A DNA stretch of 64,000 nt from Tuctoria greenei (lineage: Eukaryota > Streptophyta > Magnoliopsida > Poales > Poaceae), in assembly GCA_036927565.1 (NCBI GenBank), contig JAYESD010000001.1:276345560-276409559 (forward strand), read 5' to 3'. A model generated the notes under the pieces. The model worked only from the letters and a program-made list of their open reading frames with translations. It made no database searches and had not been told where the DNA came from. A program made the translations under genes and the position numbers. This document shows, one piece after another, positions 9,957-19,232 of the stretch (the first letter of the stretch is position 1; each line of letters starts with the position of its first letter).

Positions 9957-12900
9957 TCATAGGCTCTCCCTTAAACCCATGCCGGCTACGTGTTCACTGA
10001 ACACGCTGGGTGGAAGACATTTTGTTAGCGGATCCGCAAGCATACGCTTGGTACTTATATGCTCAAGACTTATGGTATGATCCTGGATTCGATCTTTCAC
10101 AACATAAAACTTAATGTCGATGTGTTTGGCAGCACCACTCGACTTATTGTTGTGAGAGTAAAATACTGCGGGCTCATTATCGCAGTATAACTTAAGTGGT
10201 TTTTCAATGCTGTCGACCACTCTAAGACCGGGTAAAAATTTCTTAAGCCAAACAGCCTGCCCGGTGGCCTCATAACATGCAACAAACTCGGCATGCATTG
10301 TGGACGATGCAGTGACGGTTTGTTTGGAGCCTTTCCACGAAATGGCTCCATTCGCGAGGGTGAATATATAACCTGACGTGGATTTCTTAGTATCCACACA
10401 ACCCGCGAAATCTGAATCTGAATATCCCACTACTTCAAGTGGGTCTGACTTACTATACGTTAACATGAGGCCTTTTGTGCCTTGCACATATCTTAATGCT
10501 TTCTTAACTGCCTTCCAGTGATCAATCCCTGGATTGGCCTGATATCTGCCAAGCATTCCGGTCACATAAGCTAAGTCAGGGCGAGTACAGACTTGAGCAT
10601 ACATAAGGCTTCCGACAGCAGAAGCATATGGAACCGACTTCATTTGATCGATCTCATATTGGTTCCTGGGACACTGAAAGTTCCCAAACTTATTGCCCTT
10701 GACAATCGGAGCAGGCGAAGGCTTACTCTTATGCATACTGTACTTTCTCAGTACATTCTCTAAGTATGCCTTTTGTGATAAGCCTAATACCCCCTTATTT
10801 CTATCTCGGTGAATTTCTATGCCCAATACATAGGATGCTTCACCAAGATCTTTCATATCAAAATTAGAGGACAAAAACTTCTTAGTTTCTGATAGTAGAT
10901 TGACATCACTACTTGCAAGTAGTATATCATCTACGTAAAGCACGAGGAAAATAAATTTCCCGCTCTTAAACTTAGCATAAATGCAATTGTCCTCCTCATT
11001 TTCTTTAAACCCAAACTTTCTTACTGTTTCATCGAACTTGAGATACCACTGTCTTGATGCTTGTTTAAGTCCATAAATGGACTTCCTTAAGTGGCATCCC
11101 ATATGTTCCTTACCCTTAATAACAAAACCTTTCGGTTGTGTCATATAGACGTTCTCATATAGATCACCATTGAGAAACGCCGTCTTTACATCCATCTGAT
11201 GTAATTCTAAATTATAATGTGCAACTAATGCCATAATGATTCTGAACGAATCCTTACTTGAGACAGGTGAAAATGTCTCATTATAATCAATCCCTTCTCT
11301 TTGAGTGAAGCCTTTTGCAACAAGTCTGGCCTTAAACTTATCAATATTCCCTTTGGAGTCACGTTTAATTTTGTAGACCCATTTACAGCCTACTGTTTTG
11401 GCTCCATTAGGAATCTCAACTAAATCCCAGACTTTGTTTGTTTCCATAGACCTCATTTCATCCTCCATGGCTTTACGCCATTCAGATGATTGAGAACTTC
11501 TCATAGCTTCTTCAAATGTGGTGGGATCACCCTCCATTTGAATTGCCTCACTCAAATAGATCTCATAATCGTCTGGAATGGCCGATTTTCTTTCTCGTTG
11601 AGATCTTCTTAATTGCACATTATCCTCATTTTGAGGCTGTTGTTGCTCTTCATTATTAGTGACAACGGGCTGAAAATGCTCAACCTCTCTTAATAATTCC
11701 GTTGTCAATGGAGAACTAACAACAGGTGTTGAATCATTACCAATAGGCACTGATGATTCAACAGCAGTAGGTAATGAGAAATATGGTTCTTGAATCATAG
11801 GAGTGGGTACATAAACCCGCTTCTCTTCAAGATTAATTTCTCGTCTTACCGTACTCCCCCTGATCATGGCATCCTCTAAAAAGACGGCATGCCTTGTTTC
11901 TACAAACTTAGTATATCGTTCTGGACAATAGAAACGATATCCCTTACTCTTTTCTGCATAGCCAATAAAATGGCAACTTACTGTCTTAGAATCCAACTTA
12001 CCAATATTTGGGTTAAACAATTTTGCCTCAGCGGGACAGCCCCATATATGCATATAACTTAATGAGGGCTTACGTCCTGTCCACAACTCATACGGTGTTT
12101 TGGACACCGACTTAGTAGGAACCCGATTTAGCACATGAATGGCGGTTTTTAATGCCTCCATCCATAAGCTAACCGGCAAATCTGATTGACTTAACATGGA
12201 TCTAACCATATCCATTAGCGTACGGTTGCACCGTTCCGCTACTCCATTTTGTCGAGGCTCGCCCGGTGTAGAATACTGGGCGACTATGCCATTTTCCTGT
12301 AGGAACCGAGCAAACGGTCCAGGAACTTGGCCATACGGGGTATGACGACCGTAGTACTCACCACCACGATCGGATCTTACCACTTTAATCTTAATATTGT
12401 GCTGATTTTCAACTTCAGCCTTAAATATCTTAAATTTATCCAACGCTTCAGAGCGTTCTTTAATTGGATAAATATAGCCATAGCGAGAATAGTCATCCGT
12501 GAAGGTTATGAATGAATCAAAACCATCAACAGATACTACGGGGAATGGACCACAAATGTCCGTATGGATTAATTCTAAAATTCCCGCACTGCGTATGGCA
12601 CCTTTCTTAATTTTCTTAACAAACTTTCCCTTAATACAGTCTATGCATTCTTCTGAATCCGAAAAATCCAAATGGGGAAGAATCGATTGTGAAATCAATT
12701 GTTCAATTCTCCCCCTCGAAATATGGCCCAAGCGACAATGCCATAATTTCGAAGACATTTCGGAATCGATTCTCTTACGCTTACCCTGATGTGAGGAAAA
12801 CTGATTGTCGCTTACAACATTAACATCATCATGCATAGATAATAAGTATAGCATGCCTTGTCTTATGGCAACACCAACTATCTTATTATCATACTTAATT

Positions 12901-14165
12901 ACACATCTGTCTTTGCCAAACTGGCAAACATAACCATCATCATCTAAGCATGACACTGAGATGAGATTTCTACTTAAAGAGGGTACATATAACACATCCT
13001 GAAGTGTAAGTACAAAACCATTTCTTAATACTAATGGATAATCTCCAATGGCTTTCACTTCAGCTTCATGGCCATCAGCAACTTTAATGGCCCTTTCCCC
13101 TCTTTCTAGGGTCCTCCTCATATTTAACCCCTGCAACGAATTGCAAACGTGCACAGTGGCACCTGAGTCAATCCACCAAGAAGATGGTGTATAATCTAAA
13201 AGCAGGGATTCATCAACAAAGGTCACAAAGTCATTACCATTTTTGCAACACCATTTAAGGAAGCCAATGCAATCCTTCTGATGGTGACCTTTGTCTAAAC
13301 AAAACCGGCACTGATCTTTATCCACTTTCACATCCTTATTATAAGGATGGCTTTGTGGAAACTTACTCTTATCTTTATCATGGTGAGATGAACCATGATA
13401 CTTAAAAGATTGCTTAGAAGAATAATTCTTCTTAGCCTTACCCTTTCCCTTCACGTAATTGATTGCATCATAACCGTGAAGGGACTTAATCCTCTCTTCC
13501 TCCTGAACACACATAGCCATGAGTTTTTCTATGTTCCATAGTTCAGGTTGAGAGTTGTAGTTGATGACAAAAGTCTCAAATTCCTTAGGAAGTGAGGCAA
13601 TGATGAGATGCATAATGAACTCATCTTTAATCCCCAAATCCATAGGCTTAAGCTTTGCAGCCATATTTGTCATCCTTAAGATGTTCTCACGCACACCACC
13701 TCCATGATATTTTTCAGTAACAAGCCTCTTGATAAGAGTGCTTGCAGTGGCCTTAGAAGAACCAGTAAACTGATTCTCTATCCTTTGGAGGTACTCAACA
13801 GCAGTTTCACATTCAGGGATTGCTCCCCGAATGGCCTCAGTGGTAGTGCCCTTAATTACCATCAAACATTTCCTGTTTGATTTCTTCCACTTATAACAAT
13901 CAATGTCATAAGCCAATAACTCAGTAGTATATTCCTTTGTCCTCACAGCAAAGGCTTCCTGAGTTTCATCATCATTTCTTACTGGTTCAACCGGTGCAAC
14001 CGGATATGGAGTAGTGAGAGCCAAGTCTATCTCAGAGACTGCCAAAGCAATCTCCAACTTCTCTCGCCATCTCCCATAATTGCTTCCATTGAGTGGATCA
14101 ATAGAAGCGATTAAACTCAGTGCTGAATTAGCATTGGAGGAACCTTCATAATCAAAAAACCAAAA
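9957..14165 (-). CDS. copia-2 gag-pol polyprotein, open throughout
   Basis: The frame is open from 14165 down to the stop at 9957, about 1400 codons. Counting from 14057: gag about 1-245; CCHC zinc knuckle about 250-263; aspartic protease DSG about 297-299; integrase zinc-binding region about 440-475; integrase core with aspartates near 500 and 563 and a glutamate near 608; RT about 875-1100 with YVDD near 1041; RNase H near the C-terminus. All key residues are present, so the products may function. The start is unclear: no in-frame ATG lies in the first part of the gag homology. An ATG at 14178-14180 aligns in position with the copia-1 start, but an in-frame TGA (14166-14168) follows four codons later. 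Readthrough, splicing or non-AUG initiation would be needed. Confidence 0.92.
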   Translation of the reverse strand, partial: FWFFDYEGSSNANSALSLIASIDPLNGSNYGRWREKLEIALAVSEIDLALTTPYPVAPVEPVRNDDETQEAFAVRTKEYTTELLAYDIDCYKWKKSNRKCLMVIKGTTTEAIRGAIPECETAVEYLQRIENQFTGSSKATASTLIKRLVTEKYHGGGVRENILRMTNMAAKLKPMDLGIKDEFIMHLIIASLPKEFETFVINYNSQPELWNIEKLMAMCVQEEERIKSLHGYDAINYVKGKGKAKKNYSSKQSFKYHGSSHHDKDKSKFPQSHPYNKDVKVDKDQCRFCLDKGHHQKDCIGFLKWCCKNGNDFVTFVDESLLLDYTPSSWWIDSGATVHVCNSLQGLNMRRTLERGERAIKVADGHEAEVKAIGDYPLVLRNGFVLTLQDVLYVPSLSRNLISVSCLDDDGYVCQFGKDRCVIKYDNKIVGVAIRQGMLYLLSMHDDVNVVSDNQFSSHQGKRKRIDSEMSSKLWHCRLGHISRGRIEQLISQSILPHLDFSDSEECIDCIKGKFVKKIKKGAIRSAGILELIHTDICGPFPVVSVDGFDSFITFTDDYSRYGYIYPIKERSEALDKFKIFKAEVENQHNIKIKVVRSDRGGEYYGRHTPYGQVPGPFARFLQENGIVAQYSTPGEPRQNGVAERCNRTLMDMVRSMLSQSDLPVSLWMEALKTAIHVLNRVPTKSVSKTPYELWTGRKPSLSYMHIWGCPAEAKLFNPNIGKLDSKTVSCHFIGYAEKSKGYRFYCPERYTKFVETRHAVFLEDAMIRGSTVRREINLEEKRVYVPTPMIQEPYFSLPTAVESSVPIGNDSTPVVSSPLTTELLREVEHFQPVVTNNEEQQQPQNEDNVQLRRSQRERKSAIPDDYEIYLSEAIQMEGDPTTFEEAMRSSQSSEWRKAMEDEMRSMETNKVWDLVEIPNGAKTVGCKWVYKIKRDSKGNIDKFKARLVAKGFTQREGIDYNETFSPVSSKDSFRIIMALVAHYNLELHQMDVKTAFLNGDLYENVYMTQPKGFVIKGKEHMGCHLRKSIYGLKQASRQWYLKFDETVRKFGFKENEEDNCIYAKFKSGKFIFLVLYVDDILLASSDVNLLSETKKFLSSNFDMKDLGEASYVLGIEIHRDRNKGVLGLSQKAYLENVLRKYSMHKSKPSPAPIVKGNKFGNFQCPRNQYEIDQMKSVPYASAVGSLMYAQVCTRPDLAYVTGMLGRYQANPGIDHWKAVKKALRYVQGTKGLMLTYSKSDPLEVVGYSDSDFAGCVDTKKSTSGYIFTLANGAISWKGSKQTVTASSTMHAEFVACYEATGQAVWLKKFLPGLRVVDSIEKPLKLYCDNEPAVFYSHNNKSSGAAKHIDIKFYVVKDRIQDHTISLEHISTKRMLADPLTKCLPPSVFSEHVAGMGLRESL

Positions 14166-14204
14166 TCAAGAAGAATGCATAGATGTTAACCACAAGAAAA
14201 TGAT

Positions 14205-14633
14205 GAGTTTTATCTTTCACTTTGGTTACTCGACCAAAACTCAACATTTGAGAATAACTGAAAATCAACATAGTAATTTATCTTTCGCTTTGGTTACTCG
14301 ACCAAATTACTATGTTCTTACAAAAAGAATGTCATTAATGCCTTTCGCTTTGGTTACTCAGCCAATAATGACATTGAAACTGAATATTGAAGAACAACTG
14401 AAATACATAGTAATTTATCTTTCGCTTTGGTTACTCGACCAAATTACTATGTACTTAGAAAAGATAATATCATTAATGCCTTTCGCTTTGGTTACTCGGC
14501 CAATAATGACATTAATAAAACTTGAAATCATGATAATTCTATTTTTCACTTTGGTTACTCAATAGAATTTCATGCAACTTAAATTGACATAGCAATTTAT
14601 CTTTCGCTTTGGTTACTCGACCAAATTGCTATG
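14205..14633 (-). repeat. Tandem stem-loop array in copia-2 leader (7 hairpins)
   Basis: Seven hairpins at about 14205-14242, 14267-14316, 14328-14375, 14404-14453, 14466-14513, 14523-14574 and 14588-14633. In the element's sense the loop reads GAGTAACCAAAGCGAAAG with small variants. Arms differ but pair, for example CATAGTAATTT with AAATTACTATG, CATAGCAATTT with AAATTGCTATG, and GTCATTA with TAATGAC. Copies 2/4 and 3/5 are near-duplicates, so some spread was by segmental duplication. The array lies directly upstream of gag, as in copia-1. Confidence 0.88.
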
Positions 14634-14659
14634 ACAATAAACTTAATTCACAGCGGAAG

Positions 14660-15150
14660 CTTAACTTAATAAGCAAACTTAATTGTATAGCACGGATTAG
14701 TCCGCACATGGCCGGACTAGTCCGAACTCTTACAGTATGGTTTTCGGACTAGTCCGGTCTATACGCCGGACAAGTCCGGTCCCATCAAAACATTTGATCC
14801 GTTCTTTATTGAACTTTTCGAGTTTGGTCCGTACTATTCCGGACTAGTACGACCATCCCCGGAAAAGTTTCATATAAAAAACTGGAAAAAATGTCAAAAT
14901 ACCCAAAAAGGGAATCTTAATCTTACCATCTTACCAAATCAACTTAATTTTCACAATGGATTTCAATCCAAAGTGCTTAATTGGTTTTCAATCAGATGAA
15001 CGCGTCAAAACGCCCTGATCCGAAAACCTAACCACTTAACTGTGGCACACCGGACTAGTCCGACCCTTAGACCGGACAAGTCCGGACCTTCAAAACTTTC
15101 AGCGAAAAACTTCGATCAAAACTCAATTCGAAGTGATTAGTGGTCTAAAC
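14660..15150 (-). other. copia-2 leader between PBS and hairpins
   Basis: Untranslated leader with further GGACTAGTCCG and GGACAAGTCCG palindromes (about 14695-14785 and 15050-15085). AGCTTCCGCTGTGA next to the hairpins is shared with copia-1. No coding frame is supported. Confidence 0.7.
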
Positions 15151-15163
15151 TGCTCTGATACCA
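15151..15163 (-). other. copia-2 primer-binding site
   Basis: Reverse complement TGGTATCAGAGCA matches the 3' end of plant initiator tRNA-Met and is one base from the 5' LTR end. It primes minus-strand cDNA synthesis. Confidence 0.95.
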
Positions 15164-15164
15164 T

Positions 15165-15791
15165 TGTTAGAAAACAATGGGAAAGCGAAAGATCAAATAG
15201 CCACTAAATCATCTCGAATTACATGGAGAAATCTGATTACAATATGAACACCAAGTGCTATCTCTCAAATAGCACAAGAACGTCAATAATACCTTCTCCT
15301 CCATCTTTGTTGTTACTTGACGATGCGGCCATCTAGCCAACAAGGCGAGGCCGCAAGAAGAACGACGACGAGAGGCGTTTCCCCTTGTTCTTCTCTTGGT
15401 ATCTTGATCGGATTCTGAGTGGATTAGGGTGTTCAAGTGTGTATGAATGTATGCCCTTCAGCCTTCTTTGATCACACACTTGACCCTCTTCTTATAGTTG
15501 ACCAAGAGACACAAGAGGGGGCCTCCCACCCTTAGGAATTATTGAGTCTCCCGATCAGAGACTCAAAATTCGGTGGGTTGTGTCCTTTCAATTAGAACAC
15601 ATGTCAATTTCGAGTTCAAACTGACAGTTACTGAAAAATCGGACTAGTCCGTATAGGGTCCGGACTAGTCCGGTCACCCTTACTGGACAATATCGGACTA
15701 GTCCTCTAAGGGTCCGGACTAGTCCGGTCACCCTTACTGGACAAAACCGGACTAGTCCGGTTTGTACCGGACAAGTCCGGTACTCCCAACA
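15165..15791 (-). repeat. copia-2 5' LTR
   Basis: 627 bp, same termini as the copy at 9157-9762 and followed on the plus strand by AGGCC. The palindrome array lies at about 15640-15785, upstream of a TATA-like ACTATAAGAAG near 15490 in the element's sense. Confidence 0.95.
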
Positions 15792-16108
15792 AGGCCGTCA
15801 TGTGTGCAGCGGAACTTAATAGAGGTTATGAAAGAGCAAGAAATTAATATGTAACAGGAGGCAAGTAGTCATGTTAATTACCAGTTCGCTGGCGTCGATG
15901 TAACAACGGGTCGCTCTCTTATGCTGATAAACTATATATTTTCTCGGTCCCAAAAATAAATGTCATTTTAGAATTAGTTTAGTCAATTCATCTTAAAAGT
16001 AACTAGGCTTATAGAAAAGATTACAATTTTTATAGCCTGAAATTAGTATAATTAGGTCCATTCTAAATTATATTTTCAAATTTTTCTTCTTTGATAAGGT
16101 ACATATTA

Positions 16109-16191
16109 CTCCTTCCGTCCCCTAAAAGCTTGTCGTTTTGTGTAGTTTAAAAATGAACTACAAAGTAACAAGCTTTTGAAGACGGAATGAG
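16109..16191. mobile_element. Stowaway-like MITE in unit 1 only
   Basis: 83 bp with imperfect terminal inverted repeats CTCCTTCCGTC / GACGGAATGAG and TA duplications at 16107-16108 and 16192-16193. The matching places in units 2 and 3 lack it. The same short family occurs at 33810 and 34596. Confidence 0.85.
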
Positions 16192-17445
16192 TACTATACT
16201 ATGCTCTAAAAAGCTAATCAAATTTAGCATAACTTTGACTAGCGCCACTTCTTATATAAAAAACGATCGCCAAAGAGGATAAATATTTAAATTTTTTTAT
16301 CAAAACTAAACTACAAGTAATATAGAATGAAGGAAGTAACGACCGATCGAATGTTTGCCCAAACAAAGCAAAATTAAGTCTTACAAACATGGACGCGGTG
16401 AGAGTATTAATTAGGCTAGGACACTTGAGACTTTTGATGGCGACTCATTGCTTCATGAGAACAAAAGGAAATGGCGGCTCAAAAACTGCAAAATGTCGGC
16501 TTTCAGTGGGTCTCGCTTTCCAAGATACCGAACTAGTGCCAAAAAATTAGCCATGTTCAGCATGAGAGGATTATGAAGATAATTCTAAGCTCTCGATGTA
16601 GCGAGAGGAAGCTTCCCAGATGGCCAGATGCAGTGTGAAAAGTGGCAACCTTTCTCAACGGATTCGTAGGTTGGGAATTGGGATCAAAAGCGTTCCAGCT
16701 TTCAGAGGTGCAAGTTGCTAAACTACAAACCGCCATGCATTTATCAACTAAGATGCCAACTTTTGCGTTTACACTTGTTTATCTCCGTTAGTTTGGTCGA
16801 CGAATGGACATTGGTTATCTTCGACGCGATCCAAAAAGGAAAATCTCTATCTTTTATTATGCATTCAGGCGTGGAAAGCAAATGGATTTGGATCATCCAA
16901 CGGAAACCACATGCATGCATGCTTCCTTTAATTTTCTGTGGTGCTAGGATTTGCGAACCGGATCAGCTGCGTGTTTTCGGCATGATTTGATCAGAAGAGA
17001 TCAATCTAAAACGCAAGAGATCCTTTCTTATGCATATGCAGTCATGTACATGGTGTGTATATGCATGGAGATGAAGTCTCAGCGAGACCACAAACACTGA
17101 TGTAGAGATCATTCAGAGGTAGTCATGATCCAAGCTCGTCTTTGCGTGTAAGCTTCTTGCCCACGGTTTGCTGCATGCTCAGCTCAGCGCACACAGGAAG
17201 CTAGTAGCTAGTGCATTGTGTACTAATTAAGCACTCGCGTATAACTGACTGTGAAATGCAGCTTTGTGTGGCGAGACGAGATTACACTTGCAGTGCGTGG
17301 CCACTCGGACGAACGCTTTCCAGGCGGTGCCGTTTTGGCCTAACTGTAATACGCTAACCAACCACCGAATCGGTTGCAAAAGCCGTTCCCTTGTCGCGTC
17401 GTGGTGGCGGAGGGCCTACAAATATCAGGTGATCGCCGGCGTACA

Positions 17446-17455
17446 CATATATACA
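17446..17455 (+). promoter_or_regulatory. TATA box of CLE gene, unit 1
   Basis: CATATATACA lies 76 bp upstream of the ATG. The same box is 73 bp upstream in units 2 (20685) and 3 (23917); the difference is a 3-bp indel in the leader. Confidence 0.6.
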
Positions 17456-17521
17456 CCTGGCCTGACCACCACGAGCAGACAAGCCGCTGAAGTGCACAGG
17501 CGAGGTGAAGAAAACGATCGC

Positions 17522-17770
17522 ATGGCTGCTCGCATCACCGGCATTGCGCTCCTGGTGATCCTGGTCGCCGTCGGCGCGGAGCTCGTGGCCGTGCCGGAAG
17601 CTCGCCGGATCGAGCGCGCAACCGCCGGTGGCAGCGGTGGTGCGGCCACGGGCGACGGCGATTGGGCGGTTATCGTCGCGCGCCGCCCGTCCAAGTGGAG
17701 CACGCGCAGGGTGCTCGGTGCCGAGAAGAGGAGCGTCCCCGGCGGCCCGGACCCGCAGCATCACTACTAG
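17522..17770 (+). CDS. CLE prepropeptide, tandem copy 1
   Basis: An 82-residue intronless protein starting MAARITG. Residues 1 to about 22 form a secretion signal (IALLVILVAVG). A basic, glycine-rich variable region follows. Residues 70-81 (RSVPGGPDPQHH) are the CLE dodecapeptide, followed by one extra tyrosine. KR just before the motif fits proteolytic release. The role is extracellular peptide signalling to leucine-rich-repeat receptor kinases. A longer in-frame ATG at 17264 lies upstream of the TATA box and would bury the signal peptide, so 17522 is preferred. The protein is identical to copies 2 and 3. The motif differs from the gene at 8843 at two positions (SV for TS). Confidence 0.92.
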   Translation: MAARITGIALLVILVAVGAELVAVPEARRIERATAGGSGGAATGDGDWAVIVARRPSKWSTRRVLGAEKRSVPGGPDPQHHY

Positions 17771-17893
17771 CTAGCTTGCCGGAATGCCCGTCTGTACGAA
17801 CCTCCGAACCTGAGATAGCAACGAAGAGACTGACGGATCTTCAACGGTGCAAATATTCAAGGAACAGTTAAATCTACAGTTACAATATCTAAT

Positions 17894-17927
17894 TGTGTGT
17901 CGTTAATGTCATATTAATGACACACAG
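17894..17927. repeat. Inverted repeat downstream of CLE copy 1
   Basis: TGTGTGTC...TTAATG / ATTAATGACACACA forms an imperfect hairpin about 125 bp after the CLE stop. It recurs in unit 2 near 21127-21160 but is absent from unit 3. It could be a terminator-like structure or the edge of a small insertion. Confidence 0.45.
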
Positions 17928-18289
17928 TCAGAGGATTCTTAACAACGGTAACACCGCTATTAAGGAGCGCTATCATGCTGTTAATTGCCCTCAATATGCA
18001 CAGATCGTGTATTAGACAGTTAACTACCGCCAAGGCCACATGTCGGGCCAGACCGATATAATGACTAGTCTTTAGACTATAAAAATGTTGCGTTTTGCAT
18101 GATACATGGACAAGGAAGCTCACACGCTCACAAGCGCATACACTCATGCATACAACAACTCATCCCGTGTAGTAGGGTGTTACGCTCAGGCGGCCCGAAC
18201 CACATAAAACCATCGTGTCACTGTTTTGTTCATAATCTCACGCGCACCCCAACGAATTAAGAACCCCCGCGGACTATGATCTAGTTGTA

Positions 18290-18945
18290 TCAGGGGAAGT
18301 GTCGATCACACACTTTGACAACGATGTTTGTAGAGGAGGGAAATTGTTGATCATTGTTTTGGGAGTCCAGTGTTGCTTCGTAGGACAATAGCTGAGTATA
18401 GAGCTTGCTAATTTTAAGATCCACTTCTTGAGTCATAGCTGATACAAACATATTGTAATCAACATCCAATCCAGTAAGGATGTAGGATATAATCTCCTCC
18501 TCTTCAATTGGTTTTCCAACTGCCGCAAGTTCATCTGCGTATGCCGTCATCTTTGAAAAATATGCTATCGCAGTTTGATCTCCCTTTTTCTCTCGAGCCA
18601 GTTCCAGACCTCATGGGCTGTATCAAACTGAACCACTTGCGATATGACCTCTTTTGACAAGGTCGAATTCAGATATCCAAGCACAATCTAGTCTTGTGCG
18701 ATCCACTGGGCATAGTGAGGATTATCAATCTCTTCCCTGCTCTTGTCACTCCTTTCGATGGTAATCTTCTTGGGAAGCGCAACTTTGGTTCCATTCAGGT
18801 AATCTGTTAATTGTGCACCACACATAGCCGGTAAGACTTGAGCCTTTCAAACAAGAAAAGTTTCTCTGGTTAACTTTTCAGACAGAGGGTGTCCGATAAT
18901 CTGCATAGGAGCAGAACTTGACGATGAAGGTGCGGTTCCAGACAT
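18290..18945 (-). pseudogene. Truncated copia gag remnant, unit 1
   Basis: Reads leftward from an ATG at 18945 beginning MSGTAP and resembles the Ty1-copia gag homology region (PMQIIGHPLSEKL; later EEEIISYILTGLDVDYN). An in-frame TGA replaces tryptophan early on (near 18853) and another stop follows. No zinc knuckle or pol remains. It is linked to the PBS at 19051-19062 and the LTR to its right, so it is the 5' end of a copia element. Confidence 0.85.
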
Positions 18946-19050
18946 CGTTGATCGCCACGAAAGATCAGGAATTGATCTACGCTTCCTGTCTCCGAGATAC
19001 TCGACGGGTTCCAATGAAACATTGACAACTAGATGAAAATAGGAGAGGTG

Positions 19051-19232
19051 GCTCTGATACCATATAAAACATATTATGCAACGATACCCAACCGGATCAA
19101 TACTTCTCATATTTATAACCAGGGTGTGTACATATACGGAAGTACAAACTGAATCGGAATAGATTCTACGTAACAGAGTCGAACCCTGAGGCTAGACTAT
19201 TGAATACGCACAAGAGTCCTTGTTGCTTAACA
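19051..19232 (-). repeat. PBS and short copia LTR remnant, unit 1
   Basis: TGGTATCAGAGC (19051-19062, reverse strand) matches initiator tRNA-Met. The adjoining LTR of about 170 bp (19063-19232) starts TGTTAAGC in its own sense and has a TTATAAATA box. Its outer end coincides exactly with the border to unit 2. Confidence 0.85.

Larger units (their letters stand above)
9157..15791 (-). mobile_element. Near-intact Ty1-copia retrotransposon copia-2
   Basis: Complete 6.6-kb element on the reverse strand: 5' LTR 15165-15791, primer-binding site, leader with hairpin array, one long gag-pol frame, polypurine tract (9763-9773), 3' LTR 9157-9762. The 5-bp target duplication AGGCC is at 9152-9156 and 15792-15796. 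The LTRs are almost identical apart from a few substitutions and a 21-bp indel inside a repeat, so insertion is recent. It separates the first CLE gene from the CLE tandem array. Confidence 0.96.
15897..19232 (+). repeat. Tandem unit 1 (CLE gene plus copia remnant)
   Basis: First of three direct units sharing long, near-identical sequence. It holds about 1.6 kb of upstream sequence, a CLE gene, a 3' flank, and a reverse-strand copia gag/PBS/LTR remnant. It is about 100 bp longer than unit 2, mostly because of the MITE at 16109-16191. The left edge is GATGTAACAACGG; the right edge is the outer end of the remnant LTR. Confidence 0.93.

Noticed and set aside
14205..14633. CRISPR-like array
   Set aside because: Repeats are hairpins with self-complementary arms, not spacers between identical repeats, and lie in a plant retrotransposon leader.
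17264..17521. N-terminal extension of the CLE frames from an upstream ATG (also at 20503 and 23735)
   Set aside because: It would start upstream of the TATA box and place the signal peptide inside the protein; the CLE family starts at the signal peptide.
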